64,000 bases of DNA, from the NCBI GenBank assembly GCA_029207755.1, contig JARCOQ010000002.1, positions 82,276,317 through 82,340,316 of the forward strand, in the 5' to 3' direction. The notes under the pieces are model-generated. The model ran no database searches. It saw only the letters and a program-made list of their open reading frames with translations, and had not been told where the DNA came from. A program made the translations under genes and the position numbers. Below are positions 24,001-36,546 of the stretch, piece by piece. Source of the DNA: Chamaea fasciata. Its lineage: Eukaryota > Chordata > Aves > Passeriformes > Sylviidae. Position 1 is the stretch's first letter. Each line of letters opens with the position of its first letter.

Positions 24001-27000
24001 GAAGATTTGTTTCAGCTGTAATTTGTTATTTTTTTCCTCTTCTTTGTTGTTCTCCTAGTAAAGACCTAAACCAGTGGGGCTCCAATATACACAAACAAGT
24101 GTTCTGCTTTTGCTACAAGATGGATATTAATATTCAGTGAGGGTCCTAGAATGCTGCCTTTTGTCAGTTTCCTGGACTAAATTCCCTTAATCTTATTAAT
24201 TAGGAGGTCACAAAAAGACTACTTTATTGGGAAACAAAATGTGTGTTCTAAAAATAAGTTCAATTAAATTATGAATTTACTAGGAACAATGACAGTAGAA
24301 TACTTCTTCAGAATCTGCCTCTGAACTGCGCTTGGCATATCTGTGAACAGGGTGGGCGATTACTGAAACGTCAGATGGGTAGAAACGTCTTTTGAACAAT
24401 AGCTATTTAAAAATTTGGAACATCTTTCACAAGAAAAGTTAGAGCTTCAGGACTGGGATTGTACTCAGTATAAGGAAAGCTGGAGAAAAAGCACATACCA
24501 TCCCAGGACTTGCAACCTTGCACATGGGTGCAGGCAAAACTGAACCAGGTTGGAAGGGATGCAGTAAAAGGCAAGGTGCTTCCTTTTCATCCCATATGGC
24601 AAACATCTTTTGAAAGCAGATTGCTTCCTCAAACATATCCCTCACTTCACAGCTGCATACCACAACCACATCTTTTCAAGAAATGATGTTCCAATTTTCT
24701 TAGAAGTAGGATACCATTTTAGTTTCTCTAGAATCACAAGGCATCATCAGGAAGTGAAGTCTGACTCCTGGTGGTTTTGCCACCAAAGATGGAGGCGAGA
24801 TGGTTATTTGCTGACAGACAGATCTGCATGACAAGAACAGTGGTAGAGAGGCCAAAAGCACTCATTCTTTTGGTCACTGCCAAAGAAGCAGAATTTTGCC
24901 CAAGAACACACCAGAAGGGCTTGGTGTAACCATCAAGGATTACAAGCATTACATGTCAGTGCAAGTGACTCGGATGCTCCGTGTCTGTCCCCAGAGTAAG
25001 ACACACTCTGTGAATACAACCAGAAGTGAGGCACTTTTCATTAGTTGTTTTGACTGACAGAAACTATACTCTACAGATGTGTTAGAACAGCCGGCTTCTG
25101 CCCTGAAGAGCTAATTTTCTAAACAGACCAAAAAGCAGCAAAAATGAAACTGAAAAGCAAAGTGAAGATATATTCATTTCTTATACACCATGTTACAGCT
25201 ATAAGAAGTGGTCCAGCAGGACAAAGTCAGGGCATTTTTCTGTTAACTCCTTGTCATGGTGAAGGTATATCAACGAAACACTGTCCTACTGGATCAAAAC
25301 ATTATCCCACTGCAGCTCACTCCAGTCTAGCTGGCCATAGAGTGAAGAGTAAGAATAGTAATATACCAGATATGAAGATTTTAAATCTGCTGGGAAAGCC
25401 TTGATAAAAGCCCTGAGCTGGACTTAGCCCACTTGTGAGGGAAGCAGGAGATTCACAGTCTCAGGGGAGTAAGCTGGGGGCAGAACATGAGGCACACTCA
25501 TTACCAGCTCCCTAAAAACAGACACAGATTCTAGTCAGTGTGTTCCTGACAAACCTAAGACACTTATTCTGTTTGCTAGCTAGATGTATGCACCTCTGGT
25601 GCATACTCTGGAAGAAAACACAACAACAGCAGGACACAGCCTGTCTGCAGAAAAGACAGCTCTTCACAAGACTGATTTTTAAAATTAGAAATTGCATAGT
25701 GAAAGGATCCACCACAAACCAAAAGAAAATAATTGGAAATATTACCCTATGATGCAGGTGAAAAAGATGCATTATACTTGCACAGTTTGTATCAATGAGG
25801 GTAAAAAATGTTCCAGATTTAACTGCCAGATAGAAAAAGGGTTACTACTCACTAGCCAGGAAAGGACGGGTTGAGATGATGAGAGCATCAGGCACGCATT
25901 TTTCCATTAGAAATCAATTAATCTCTGTCTGGCCCAGAGTTCAAGTCATGTGACTTCATGAATTACACTTAATGCATTCAAGACTGCAACGTAAGTATCC
26001 CATGGAGGCACAAAAATATGGAAACAGAAAGGGCTGGAACTGTGGCTATATCATGTGTTCTTGCCCTTCACATTATTGGTTTTCTCAGAGACCAAAAGTG
26101 CATATGATACATTACAAATGCTCTTTCTCTGCAAATATCCAAAATAATGACTTCCATGTTAAGTATTAAAGATGTTATTGGATGTCTGAAGCACTTAGGA
26201 AAGGGTTTATTCTCACTTTCTCTGGAATGTTCTTACTAGATTATTACTCTCCTGACATAGACTCCTGTATGTTATAGAAAGCGTGATAGGAAAGATCTCA
26301 ATAGCCAAATATATAAAACCATTACATCAATAGAGGTCAAAATTACTCCTCACCTTCACCTGAATACAATTTCTATGTTTGGTAAGTTGTTCTCAGTGGT
26401 TCTGGGAAGAAATGTTATCGTTTATGTCCATTATTACTTGCTAAAACTCTGGTTTTGTTGTGAGCACCGAACTATGCAGGGGTTCTTCATAATTGCTCAC
26501 AATGGTATCACCAGAGATCTGGAGATTTGGTCCTACTGCACCTTGTCAAAAAGCTAATAAAAATACTGATGCACATTTCCTAAGCATGGGGAGATGTCAA
26601 AGAGACCCCCAAGAACCTCTTCACATGGTCTGCTCTCACCTGGCTATGCCCTATCATACATCTATACTTTCAGGAACAACAGGGACAAAATGTGTTCTCT
26701 TTTACCCTAAAAAAAAATTGCTGCCAAAAGCAGAGTGAGGAAAAGACCAAAAAAAGGCAAGACCTTGCCAGCCATTGCCAGGGTCTACCTAACATAGCTG
26801 TTCAGTCACACTAGAGGGAATGTGGCAAGCCTCTGAAACATGACAGCTCTGTCCTGATAGAAACTCACCACTATGGGGATCTTCAAGAATCATTAGGAAA
26901 AGAGGTGCTGGAAAAGGAAACTCAAAGAAACAAAGGGCAAATAAATAAAACATAACCCTGTACCCAATTAATGAAGACCCCATGGCAGACAAGGACTTCA

Positions 27001-28226
27001 TTAGTCAGAGCTGATTTAACACAAAGGTGCTTAGTTGCTGTGTGGATGCAGTAGAATGGGAAGAAAAATTACAAAATACTCCACATATACCATGGCATGC
27101 CTGTGGCCATTCAGCTTTGTCAGACTTGTTTTTATGTTGGGTGGCACTCATAAGCTCATTTCAAATATTGGGCATCTACAGAGTGAGTAAATTTCTTAGA
27201 GTAAGGTGAGTTGGTCAACAAAATGAGAAACATAAAAGCTGTATGTAGGCAGAATAAGTGTATGTTATAAGGGACACCTAATTTTTACCTTGCCACAAAC
27301 CTTGAGTATTAATTTTTCTATATAGATAGAACCCTAATAAGTCATGGGTGGTCTCTGAAGATATTTTTCATTGTTTAAAAAAATTTTTGTTTTAAAGAAT
27401 GGAATCTTTTTCATTGTAACCAAGTAGTAGAAGAGGCTCTGCAGACAGGTCCTGAAGATACTAATTTTTCTTACAATTATTCTTTGCCAAAGAATGAGTC
27501 ATTCCTTTTCCTTTTCTTTTTTTTTTTCCCCTCCGCTTTGTGTTGTGGCTTTTCCTTGTGTTTATTCATTTTCTATGATATGAATTATACCAAGAATGTA
27601 CATCATGGGAATACATCTCTTGTTGGAGAAAAAAATGTGTATTTTTTTTTTCATTCTTTTAACTGAGGGTCTGTGACTGTTTATTTTGTTTTCCCTAAAT
27701 TCTATGAACATCACCATGATTTTATGATCTTTCCATTTGCTACACTTTGAAATATATAAATAGAATTTGAAACAATATGCAAGATTCACCAGGAGGCTCT
27801 GGCAGCCTGTTGCTGCTGTAATGAGTGGATGCATCCCTAAGCCCCCCTTTATGTTGGCTCAAAACCAAATTATGAACTCTGACCCTATCCAGTAAGGCTC
27901 TTAATTCCAACAGGTTTGTTCCCATGTTTAAAAAAACGTCCTTAAGTAGTCTCTTGGATTAGAGATTCAAGTCTGTGTGTCCCTCTGTCCCATGTTCACT
28001 GCTCATAAGCATCCAAACACAGAATTAGATGGAGAGTGGTGTCCTCCCAGTTTCAGGTCAGAAAATGATCTATTTCCCGTAAATTGCACAGGAAGCAGAG
28101 CCAAGTATCTATTATACTTGCTCAATCCCAAGAAGCAAAATAATGCAGAACATACAAAATGCAAACAAAACTTTCCATTAGAATCCCATCTCCTGACAAT
28201 AAAATTCATCTGTGTGACATAACTAA
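18011..28226. other. Long gene-free stretch
   Basis: About 10 kb of AT-rich unique sequence in which I recognise no exon, RNA gene or transposon. Pyrimidine-rich acceptor-like tracts occur at about 20625-20650 (ending AAAG) and about 24028-24059 (ending CCTAG), but neither is followed by a convincing frame and donor. Minus-strand frames at 20095-20313 and 22932-23243 have mixed composition and no recognisable motif. The interval 21960-22200 has an AT-rich, motif-dense texture like vertebrate conserved non-coding DNA, but this cannot be judged without an alignment. Confidence 0.55.
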
Positions 28227-28583
28227 ACTACCTTGCCTTTTGAAAATTCTCAGCCCCAATTTTCCTCAGAAAGATCATGCAAACTCAGATCCTACACTGC
28301 AACATCACAAAGGAGGATTTCTGGTGCTCTTTCTAAGGAAGCTAAGGCAATGAAGGAAGTGAGCAGTGCAGACGGGCTCCTTTCTTCCATGGGAGAGAGC
28401 TGGAGACAAGAGGAAAAAGTTCCACCATAATACTCTTGCTTCAAGTCATCTAGCGAGGGCAAGCAGGCAGATCCGTTTTTTGCTTCTGTTGAGGAACTTA
28501 TCTCAGCTATTGATGATGATAGCAGAGTTGTGGAAATAAAACAGCCAGGTACCAGCACTGCTTCTTTGTTCTCAGTAGGGTAA
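28227..28583 (+). pseudogene. Possible coding exon or pseudo-exon with an internal stop
   Basis: One plus-strand frame stays open from 28227 to 28427 (67 codons), is broken by TAA at 28428-28430, then stays open for 50 more codons to TAA at 28581-28583. The translation is hydrophilic, Ser/Glu/Lys-rich and low in Cys, unlike most frames here. The second part has an amphipathic acidic segment ending Ile-Asp-Asp-Asp-Ser followed by a Val-Val-Glu-Ile-Lys stretch (about 28480-28545). AG acceptor-like sites end at 28253 and 28269, and a weak donor (CCAG then GTACC) lies at 28548/28549. The final stop overlaps AATAAA (28582-28587), and a second AATAAA is at 28608-28613. A 125-codon antisense frame covers 28292-28669, a common shadow of real coding sequence. 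I do not recognise the family. It could be a decayed exon, a retrocopy fragment, a terminal exon whose true reading avoids the internal stop, or chance. Confidence 0.28.
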
Positions 28584-30689
28584 TAAATACAAGTGCCTTC
28601 CATAGTAAATAAACAGACTGCTAAAGCAGTTATTTTGATCCCTGTGAAAGCCCCATGTTCAGAAAGCATTTGCTCTTGATTGCTCCATTATGGGTTCAAT
28701 CTCTTTCCAGATCACATTGTTGATCTCCTAGCTGAGTTTTCATCAGTGCTGTATTTAATTGTGAGGAACGGTCTGAAAGAAAGTATTGCCAGTTCATACT
28801 AACATCCAGACTTCAAAGGAGGGATATGCTTCCTTTCAGTTTTTGAATGTTCACTCTTCATTTCAGATTGTCTTTGAAATTCACTTTGCTTCTTAAAGCT
28901 TGTTTTGTTTGGGCCATTTTTTCCCCTGTAGAACACAGCCCATAAAGAATTCAGAAGAAAAAAAAAATTGTAGTGAAGAAAAAAACTAGAGCAAAATATA
29001 GTATTTTATCTATATTGAATTTTTTGCTGTCTACTGTGTTCCCTCTCTGTCACTTGAAATATTGTTCCTCCCAGGGGAAAAAATATTTTTAATAAAATTT
29101 TTAAGCAGCTTGGTTTTATTGAGAAAGGTGATGATGAGTTAGTGGTAATATGAGTCAGACTGACTGCTTTCATGTGTCATGTCTCATCCAGAATTCTGGT
29201 GGGTTTTATTTTCCCCTGAGAATGTATTTACAAGGAATGAGCCTTTCTCATGTTCATTTGTGTACACTACAAAAAACACCTCATTATTTGATAAGTTGGC
29301 AACTGTCTGTGCCCAGGACTGAAAAACAGACTTCTTGGAAAGAGATGTTTCTGGAAAAATTGCACAATACCTGCTCAATGAATGAGTAAAGATAAGTGTT
29401 AGCAGTCTCTCTGCTTTCATTTTATTCATATTTCCTTGGAGCAGTTCTCTTTGATAATTGTTGCTAGAATGCATCATGATCCCAGGAGGCTCTGCAGGGC
29501 ATCAAGGTTTTGTCTTACTATTAAGAAACTCTACTTACATGCATCCGTTCCAACTTCTGTCACCTAACAGAAGTCCCTGTCCTGGGAGCTCCTCAGTGTA
29601 GACCTCCCTCTGGTGGAAAGGAGATTGTCATCTTCACAGTTAAATTATAACTTGGGAGGCCTCAACCATTTTCCAGAAGTACATGTTTCTCTCCATTTTC
29701 TATGGAGGGGATCTCAGTGCACTAAATTATCTTAAGCACTTCAATTATATATCTAAAATTACAGATGGCATAAAATCTACCCAAATTACATCCTGTGATA
29801 CTGAGGGAAGACGCTAAGTACCACCTATGCAGGCAGGTGGATGAGAAGTACCAAAGAGCAGATATTAGAGAACGTTGAAAAGACAAAATCCACCTTGGTA
29901 ATTTATGTGCAGATTATGAATGTAAGGCATTTCTCTTTGGTTTCTCACCCTACCACAGTCTGCTTCTGAAATGATTAGTTGTCTCTTTTTTTGGTCCTCA
30001 CTTGCAAAATGAGGAGAAAACCCTCCCTCCCCTGAGAGTAAGTACATTACACATCACAATATGGAATTCAGGGAAATTCTATGGCAAGAGTTTTTAATTG
30101 GAACAGATATCTTCATTTCCTTAAAATAGATGGATAAAATAGAACCATAGCCCTGCAAAACTGGCTTATTGAAGCATTTCAGGAGTACATGAATATTCTT
30201 AGAGCAATAAAGGACAAATGACACCTTCAACAGCACCCACTTCTCAGAGAGGGTGCCTGCAACACCATACACAGACATGAGCAGTCCCAGGGTACATATA
30301 AGCCAATGCAAATTACATATCATGGATTATACGGGGGAAAAAAATCAGTAGTGGGGGATGGGAAAAGGAGAGGGAAGTTCCATCTTCATATTTATTTTGC
30401 TTCATAAATATTCATTCCCCCTATGACCCTCTCGTGTCCTGGCACAGAGCTGTGCTGTTTTTCATTTTACCATTAAAGAATGTCACATCATAAACAACCA
30501 GTTCCAGCAGACATGCATAAAATCTCACACTCAGCCAAGCCCATAACTTTCCATGAGTAATCAAATGCTCTATGCAATAATTTTTAAGCTGATAATTATG
30601 CATTATTTGATCAGCTTGTATGTTCATGCTAGACACCTGATTAGCAAACACTACAGTGTTTACTCATTTTTATTCCATTGGCTGGTTGG

Positions 30690-30690
<1 letters not shown>

Positions 30691-30722
<32 letters not shown>
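30691..30722. repeat. (TATC)8 microsatellite
   Basis: Eight perfect TATC units followed by decayed units (CACCTATC). It should be a polymorphic tetranucleotide marker. Confidence 0.98.
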
Positions 30723-33715
30723 CACCTATCTTATATTTATGTGTTCCATACTATGACAGTGTCTAAGTAATTTCTATGTATTTAAAAACAGAAACAACAT
30801 TGTATTTCTTAATTTTGTTTTTGCTTTCTTTTCCCAGTTTGATTACTTCATAGGTTTGTCAATTACTTAGATTAAACTCATTTCGCCTTGAGATCAAACA
30901 AGTTTTTTACAGTAAATGACTGCGAAGTTTGAAATCTAAGGTTAAAAATTTCTGAATTCTGCATTTGTTCCTGAAAAAGCAGGAACCACCTCTGTGGAGG
31001 TGATGGAAATAGAATGTTCTTCAGCTCTACTGCTCCATCTCACAATGACACACTGCTTGGGAGCATCCCCTGCTAAATAAAATCTTGCTGGCTCAGTGGA
31101 TCTTACTTGCCATGAGAATTCCTGATTATCTCTTGGGTAGAAAAAGGACCTTCAGTCATCCTGGACATCTTCACACCATAGATACTGTAGTTTATTCTAC
31201 ATTTAATACCAGCAGATAATAATTGCATAAGCAAAATGGGCAAGAGCATTGAGGTTTCTTCACCCCTAGCATCTTCATCTCCCAATAGCATTCTCCACCC
31301 CAGAAGGACACAAAAACTTCACATCAGCTTATCTATCTGAAGATAAAAGCTGCTTAATACAGGGAGAACATTGTGCAGGAGGTACGGTCTCCAAGCATCT
31401 CCAAGTTGCTTTGGCGTAACTTTAATCGGTCACTCTTAGCTGAAGACACACACAAAAAGTGGGTTGATCACTCAGCACTATTCTCTGATTCACTGAAATG
31501 TTATTGCTGAACTCATCTTCTGGCTTTTACAAGGCATGAACACAAGGGAGAAAGAAAGAGCAGGCCTGCCTTGGTCCCATGATAGTGGCAGTCTAAAACC
31601 AAGCCATAACATCCATTTAGTGCCTCTTTAGAAGAGCTAAATGGATTTTGTAAATTCCATTGGTAAATTAGTGCTAGTGTTATTCACATAAATCTTGCCA
31701 TTAAAATGATTTACTTCAACTGTAGCGTTATTAATGTTCAGTAAATTAGGTCCATAAAATGACATTTACCATGCCATTAACTGAAGATAATCCACAAAGC
31801 TCATTTCTAACCCCCTTTATATTTTTACTGTGTCCTTCATAAACACTACTGGAGCTCTCTGAGATGCATGCAGTCATCAGTATATTGATAGCTCTGACAC
31901 AGCATACGCTTCAGATCAATTACTGAATCAGGAGACTAATTTAAACAATTTTATTTGTGGTCAGAAAAAGATTCATTATTTATGAGTGCAAACAAAACTG
32001 CATCATTGTTCTTCAATTCAAAACACATGTTCCCTGGAACATCAGCCCTCCTCAGACTATCTTCAGTCATAGTAGATAATAGCCTTGGAAAATTTTGGAC
32101 ATTTCAGAAAGCAGCTGAACAAGGATGTCAGGAATTTAAGTAGAGCCCTTGAAGCAACCAAGAAAGAAAAACTATTTAAAAATTCTTTACAGGTTTGCCA
32201 AAAGATAAATCTCTGAAAGAATTATAAGTTCATTAACATATTTTTTAATGTTTATATATATTCAGGATTTCCATTAAAGCCCTGAGGTCGTTTAAATCCT
32301 TTCAAACTTATAGTTTCATTTGAGGAGAAAAGGTCTTAGAAGGTATTATTAATTTATCTGATCTCTCAATTGCTTGATATTGCTAGTAGAGAAAATTTCA
32401 ATCCTAATACTAGCATTATCATTTTAAGCAATTCTAAGTGTCCTCTGCTCCCACTGATGACATGAGGATGATGTCATTAAACTGTGTCTCTTGTTGGATT
32501 TACAGAGCAGATAATTCATAGATGACTTCACTGCATTGGGACAGAAGAGTCTGCGCCCATCTAAAAAGAAAATGAGTTACATGGAGAAATATCCAATCAA
32601 CACCATTTCATATAGTAATAGTTCAAATTACAATAAAAATATTCAAATTCCTTTGAATGTGATTTTATAGCAATATGACAAATTAATTTTACAGTGTCTG
32701 TTCTGTGACAACAAAAAGGATGCAAGTGGTCTGACTAGGGAGTTTTACTTGTGATTACCTTTACTTGAAACTACCTCAAGACCAAATCAATATCACCAGG
32801 ATTGTGCTCCAACAGTTTGGGAATTTACTGCCCTTCAGCTACTTGTAACTGACCCCCATGTAAAAGGCAGTATATATCAATGTTTGTGTTCCCCTCCTGC
32901 TTCATCACAAAATACAATTATTCGGCTTGAAGAACCCACATAAATGTTTTATCTGTTCAAACACGGTTCAGAGGAGAGCTTTGATTGCATCCTATTAACC
33001 TACTGATCTCTGATGGAGCTCCTGTCGGAAGAGCACCCTCTAACCCTTTCCTCCAACTGTGCATTGCCAAGTTTCTGCACCCATTCACATTAAGAGAGGA
33101 AATAGCAAAGTCTCACATTTAAGTTTTCTTAATCACTTCTAAACAGGAGGATCCAAACATTGGAAAGCATTGCAATGACAGCTTTGTTGCCTACCTTGTT
33201 ATCACTACTCTAAAAGAGCATGATGAACTCGATCGTACTTAAATTCATTACATCTACATAACAGAGTTAATTAGTTCCCTAAAACAGGTCAATCTTGTTC
33301 CTGCACTCCAACCATTCGCAAACAGTGGAAGTGTGAAATGACTGAAGAGAATTTCTGTAGTGAACACCAGGAATTGGAACAAATTCTTAAATAGGGTAAA
33401 CTGCCATACCAGACAAAGCGCAGATATGAAGATGGGAATGGGATGCTGCTCCTACACCAGGGGCACCAACAGTCCTCAGAAGCACAAAACAAAGATGCTA
33501 CAAAATAACCAGAAATGTTTGGATATTTGGGATATGGAAGCTATTCCAGCTTCATGCTAGTGAGTTCAAGTTCCCATAATGGACTGCTGCTCCCCACAGA
33601 CGCTCATTTTCAGGTGGAAGAGTTTTAGGTCACTCTTTATGTCCCCATGCCCTTGCTGAACATCTCCATTCCTTTAGTGAGGGGAATTCAGGCTTGCAGC
33701 CACTCAAGAAATGAG

Positions 33716-33761
33716 TCTATTGTCCACCCACTCACAAAATGTATCTAACGTCCACCCGCTC
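33716..33761. repeat. Diverged duplication of an 18-bp unit
   Basis: The 18-base units at 33716-33733 and 33744-33761 match at 15 of 18 positions with a 28-bp period. Both share the GTCCACCC core. It looks like an old local duplication; no function is apparent. Confidence 0.6.
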
Positions 33762-33804
33762 CCATAGATAAATTATAAAACATCAAGTCAGGCATAATAT
33801 TTTT

Positions 33805-33836
33805 AGAACATGAAAGTAATAGAACATGAAAGTCAT
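33805..33836. repeat. 16-bp tandem duplication
   Basis: AGAACATGAAAGTAAT at 33805-33820 is followed directly by the same unit with one substitution (33821-33836). It is probably a replication-slippage duplication. Confidence 0.9.
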
Positions 33837-34340
33837 GATTGCCACAACAGAAGTCCAGCTTCAGCTCTAATTAATAGTGTATGCTGCCCCAGACACTTCT
33901 TGCTTTCTATATATGATGGTGTGCTTCATGCAATGTGCAAGTTAGCTTGATCCAGTTCCTAATGAGTACAAGATGCTGCTGTGGCTTTTGTTACCTGTTC
34001 TCCATTAGTTATTAGTAACAAAACACTAAAACTTATTGGGTAAGGCTAGGTAATTGAAGAAAAAAAAATATGAAAAAACCCAGCACATTCCTTTATGTAC
34101 AAACTACACCAAAGCATTGTTAGCATTTTTATTGTGAAAACAAACTGAAATTTTTAAAACAGACAGCTTAGAAGGCAAAAGGTATTATTAGGAATTTCCG
34201 TATAGGCAAATCCTCCTGAAACAGAGTATGAAAATCATACAATACTTTAACTTTGCCAAAAAAGAATTATTAGTGGCCCTATAACCTTATCTTTATCATT
34301 TTGAAGGTTAAAAATTGTTTTCATTATGGATTTCAACTGG

Positions 34341-34392
34341 AAAAAAAAACGAACAAAAAAAAAAAAAAAAACAAACAACAACAAAAAAAAAA
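34341..34392. repeat. A-rich low-complexity tract
   Basis: Runs of A9, A17 and A9-10 interrupted by single C or G residues, mixed with CAA units. Lysine-rich frames through it are artefacts. Confidence 0.95.
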
Positions 34393-35679
34393 CCTGACAG
34401 ATTTTTACAGATACAAATCTCAGCCATTTCTTTTAAAACTTTCAGACGTACTCAGTCAGCCTTCAGAGAAGAACAATACCTAGCTCCTTGCAAAAATGTT
34501 AGTGAAGGTTGGCTTTCTTCCCTGAAAACAACTGGGCTCCTTGTGGATCTCAATAATGGGATATAATTATAAAGTTAAAGTTTTACTAACCCATTGATGA
34601 AACACCAACCATGCAAAAGGTATTACAGAGTACATAATGAATATCAGAGGTTTGATTTCTTTGACTGGCATAACAATATTACTTGTTGTCAGTTCTCTGA
34701 GCTGTTGTAAAATTATTACTATATATACTCCAGCCAAAGAGTCTAATAGCATGAGTATTTCCATCACCACTCAGGATGGTCATATGCAAAAATGAGCAGT
34801 CCTTTGTACCTCCTGTTGTGCCCTACCCTGCTATCTGCACAGCTTGTGATATAAAAGTATTTTAAATAAAACATATGTAGCTTTACTCTGTTGGCTGTTG
34901 CACTGGTATGAGCCCAGCAAAGCCAGCTGTGTGACAACTCCAGTGCTTGGTTCAGTTTCTCCTCCTATCCTAGAACAAAAGGAGTACAGTCTATTTGTAA
35001 AGCCTACATTTTCAATTGTTCTTGTATTGATAGTTTCAAGGCAGATTTAGTACCTTGCTTGTAGAGTTCAACTCAGATATCTAAAGATAACCCTGAAGCA
35101 AGCTTCCATATCACTAATATTCTTCACATATTATTTTGCTGATCCCAAGAGAGAACCTCTAATAATATGAAGGGAATCAAGAAGAGTGAAACTGCAGAAG
35201 TATGCTGTACTTCTGGTCTTGAGAATGAAAAACAGCATTGGAAGTGTTTAGCCTTTATCCAACAAAAAACCTATGGCCCTGAGCAGCCTTTTACAGGAAA
35301 ATTAGATGCTTAAAGGAGAATGAGAGAAGTGATTAGAGCTGTTTGTATTTCAAGTTTCATCAGCTCAACACAATCCATTTTTTATCACTCTTTTCATTTA
35401 CCAGGAGCTTGTGAACAAGTGCATGTGTACAATTTTATACCCAAAAAAATGTTGAAATCCTAAGTTTAGTAAATGGCAGCAAGGAGAGAGATTTAAGCTG
35501 AGCTGAAACGAACAACTTAGGCCAAGCACCAACCATACAATGCAGTGTGTGTGTTGGGGACATTATGACAAAACAGATTTCTCACCCATTCCTTGTCAGC
35601 TTGGAAATATAAAACACACGTGAGCAGGAAGGGTCCACTCAGAGCCAAAGCTCATCATCCATGCATTCTGCCAATAAGG

Positions 35680-36546
35680 AGTCACACAGGGTGACAGAGA
35701 TGAGATGAATTACCTCTAGAGATCCCTTCTTCTCCATTAAGTTTGGAAGGAACCCATATATTGGGGGTTAGGTTTGTTCCTTCTTTCTCTAAAGAATTTT
35801 TTCCCCATAAGTTACCAAGGAAACCAAGTGTTGGATACGTGAGAGTACTTAACCGAAATAAAGAGGTGGACAAAGTTGGAAGGAGGAGATAACGCAAGTA
35901 AGAGAGCTTGAGGCAGCTGTGGGCTGTTCTTTTTTCGGCGTCCAAGAAGAGAGAATGGCTGTTGCTGGCTGGAAGAGTTTCACTGTGGCCAAAGGGATCC
36001 AGTCCTGGGAAATCTACTATCACCGGTTCGGCCTGAATCCTGAGTTTTCTCTGCCACCCGCAGGAGCTGGGCCAGCTCTGCCTCGCCTTCGGCTCCTTCG
36101 GCGCTGCTCCTCTTGCTACAGCGTGACCCTGCACCCCTGCGCTGCCGGGACATCCTGCCCCTGCCTGCCGGGACACCCTGCCATCCCAGCTACCAGCCCG
36201 GGACTTTTCCACTGTTTCAGCTTGGCGCTCTGAGAATCCTGCAGGGACACTGAAACCAAACTGCCCTGGGTTTTGTGAAACAAAGCCCTCAAGGTTCTTG
36301 GTACTGTTTTCGTTTGTTATTAATGCTGTAGTTGTTTAGTGGGGGGGGGGGGGGGTTTGTTTGTTTGTTTGTTTGCTTTGTAATACATACTAGTAAAGAA
36401 CTGCTATTCCTATTTCCCAAATCTTTGTCTAAGAGCCTCTGATTGTAAATTTATAATTGAAAAAGGGGAGGGGGGGTTTACACTCTCCATTCCAAAGGAA
36501 ACTCCAGCTTTTACCTGGCAGATACCTGTCTTCCCAAACCAAGACA
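35680..36546 (-). mobile_element. Endogenous-retrovirus LTR-like element (left end uncertain)
   Basis: A GC- and CpG-richer island in AT-rich DNA. Its right end reads, on the minus strand, TGTCTTGGTTTGG, a TG-type terminus like the shared LTR ends of abundant songbird retroviral families as I remember them; this was not checked. The orientation is taken from that terminus and is uncertain. An AATAAA lies on the plus strand near 35858. The interval 36142-36182 holds two near-identical 18-bp GC-rich units (CTGCCGGGACA core). A minus-strand frame of 176 codons (35682-36212) runs through it and shows no gag, protease, polymerase or envelope motif I recognise, so it is best treated as non-coding. 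The G15 run and TTTG repeat (36341-36375) lie inside. I found no target-site duplication, so the element may be truncated or may start further left. Confidence 0.6.
36341..36375. repeat. G15 run followed by (TTTG)5
   Basis: Fifteen G (36341-36355) directly abut five TTTG units (36356-36375) inside the LTR-like element. A further GGGG-A-GGGGGGG stretch lies about 110 bp downstream, so this part of the plus strand could form G-quadruplexes between runs. The length of the G run may be unreliable in the assembly. Confidence 0.95.

Larger units (their letters stand above)
28614..35679. other. Gene-free stretch with small repeats
   Basis: No gene is supported. It contains the (TATC)8 array (30691-30722), a diverged 18-bp duplication (33716-33761), a 16-bp tandem duplication (33805-33836) and an A-rich tract (34341-34392). 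The interval 31640-31830 is dense in ATTA-type motifs and looks like a possible conserved non-coding element. A CTCF-like core near 33456 is too degenerate to call. Confidence 0.55.

Noticed and set aside
24028..24060. Strong polypyrimidine tract ending CCTAG
   Set aside because: It is followed directly by TAAAG, and no adequate donor or continuous frame appears downstream.
33450..33472. CTCF-like core (ACACCAGGGGCACC)
   Set aside because: It lacks one G of the conserved core and the flanking consensus. A single degenerate site is not evidence of an insulator.
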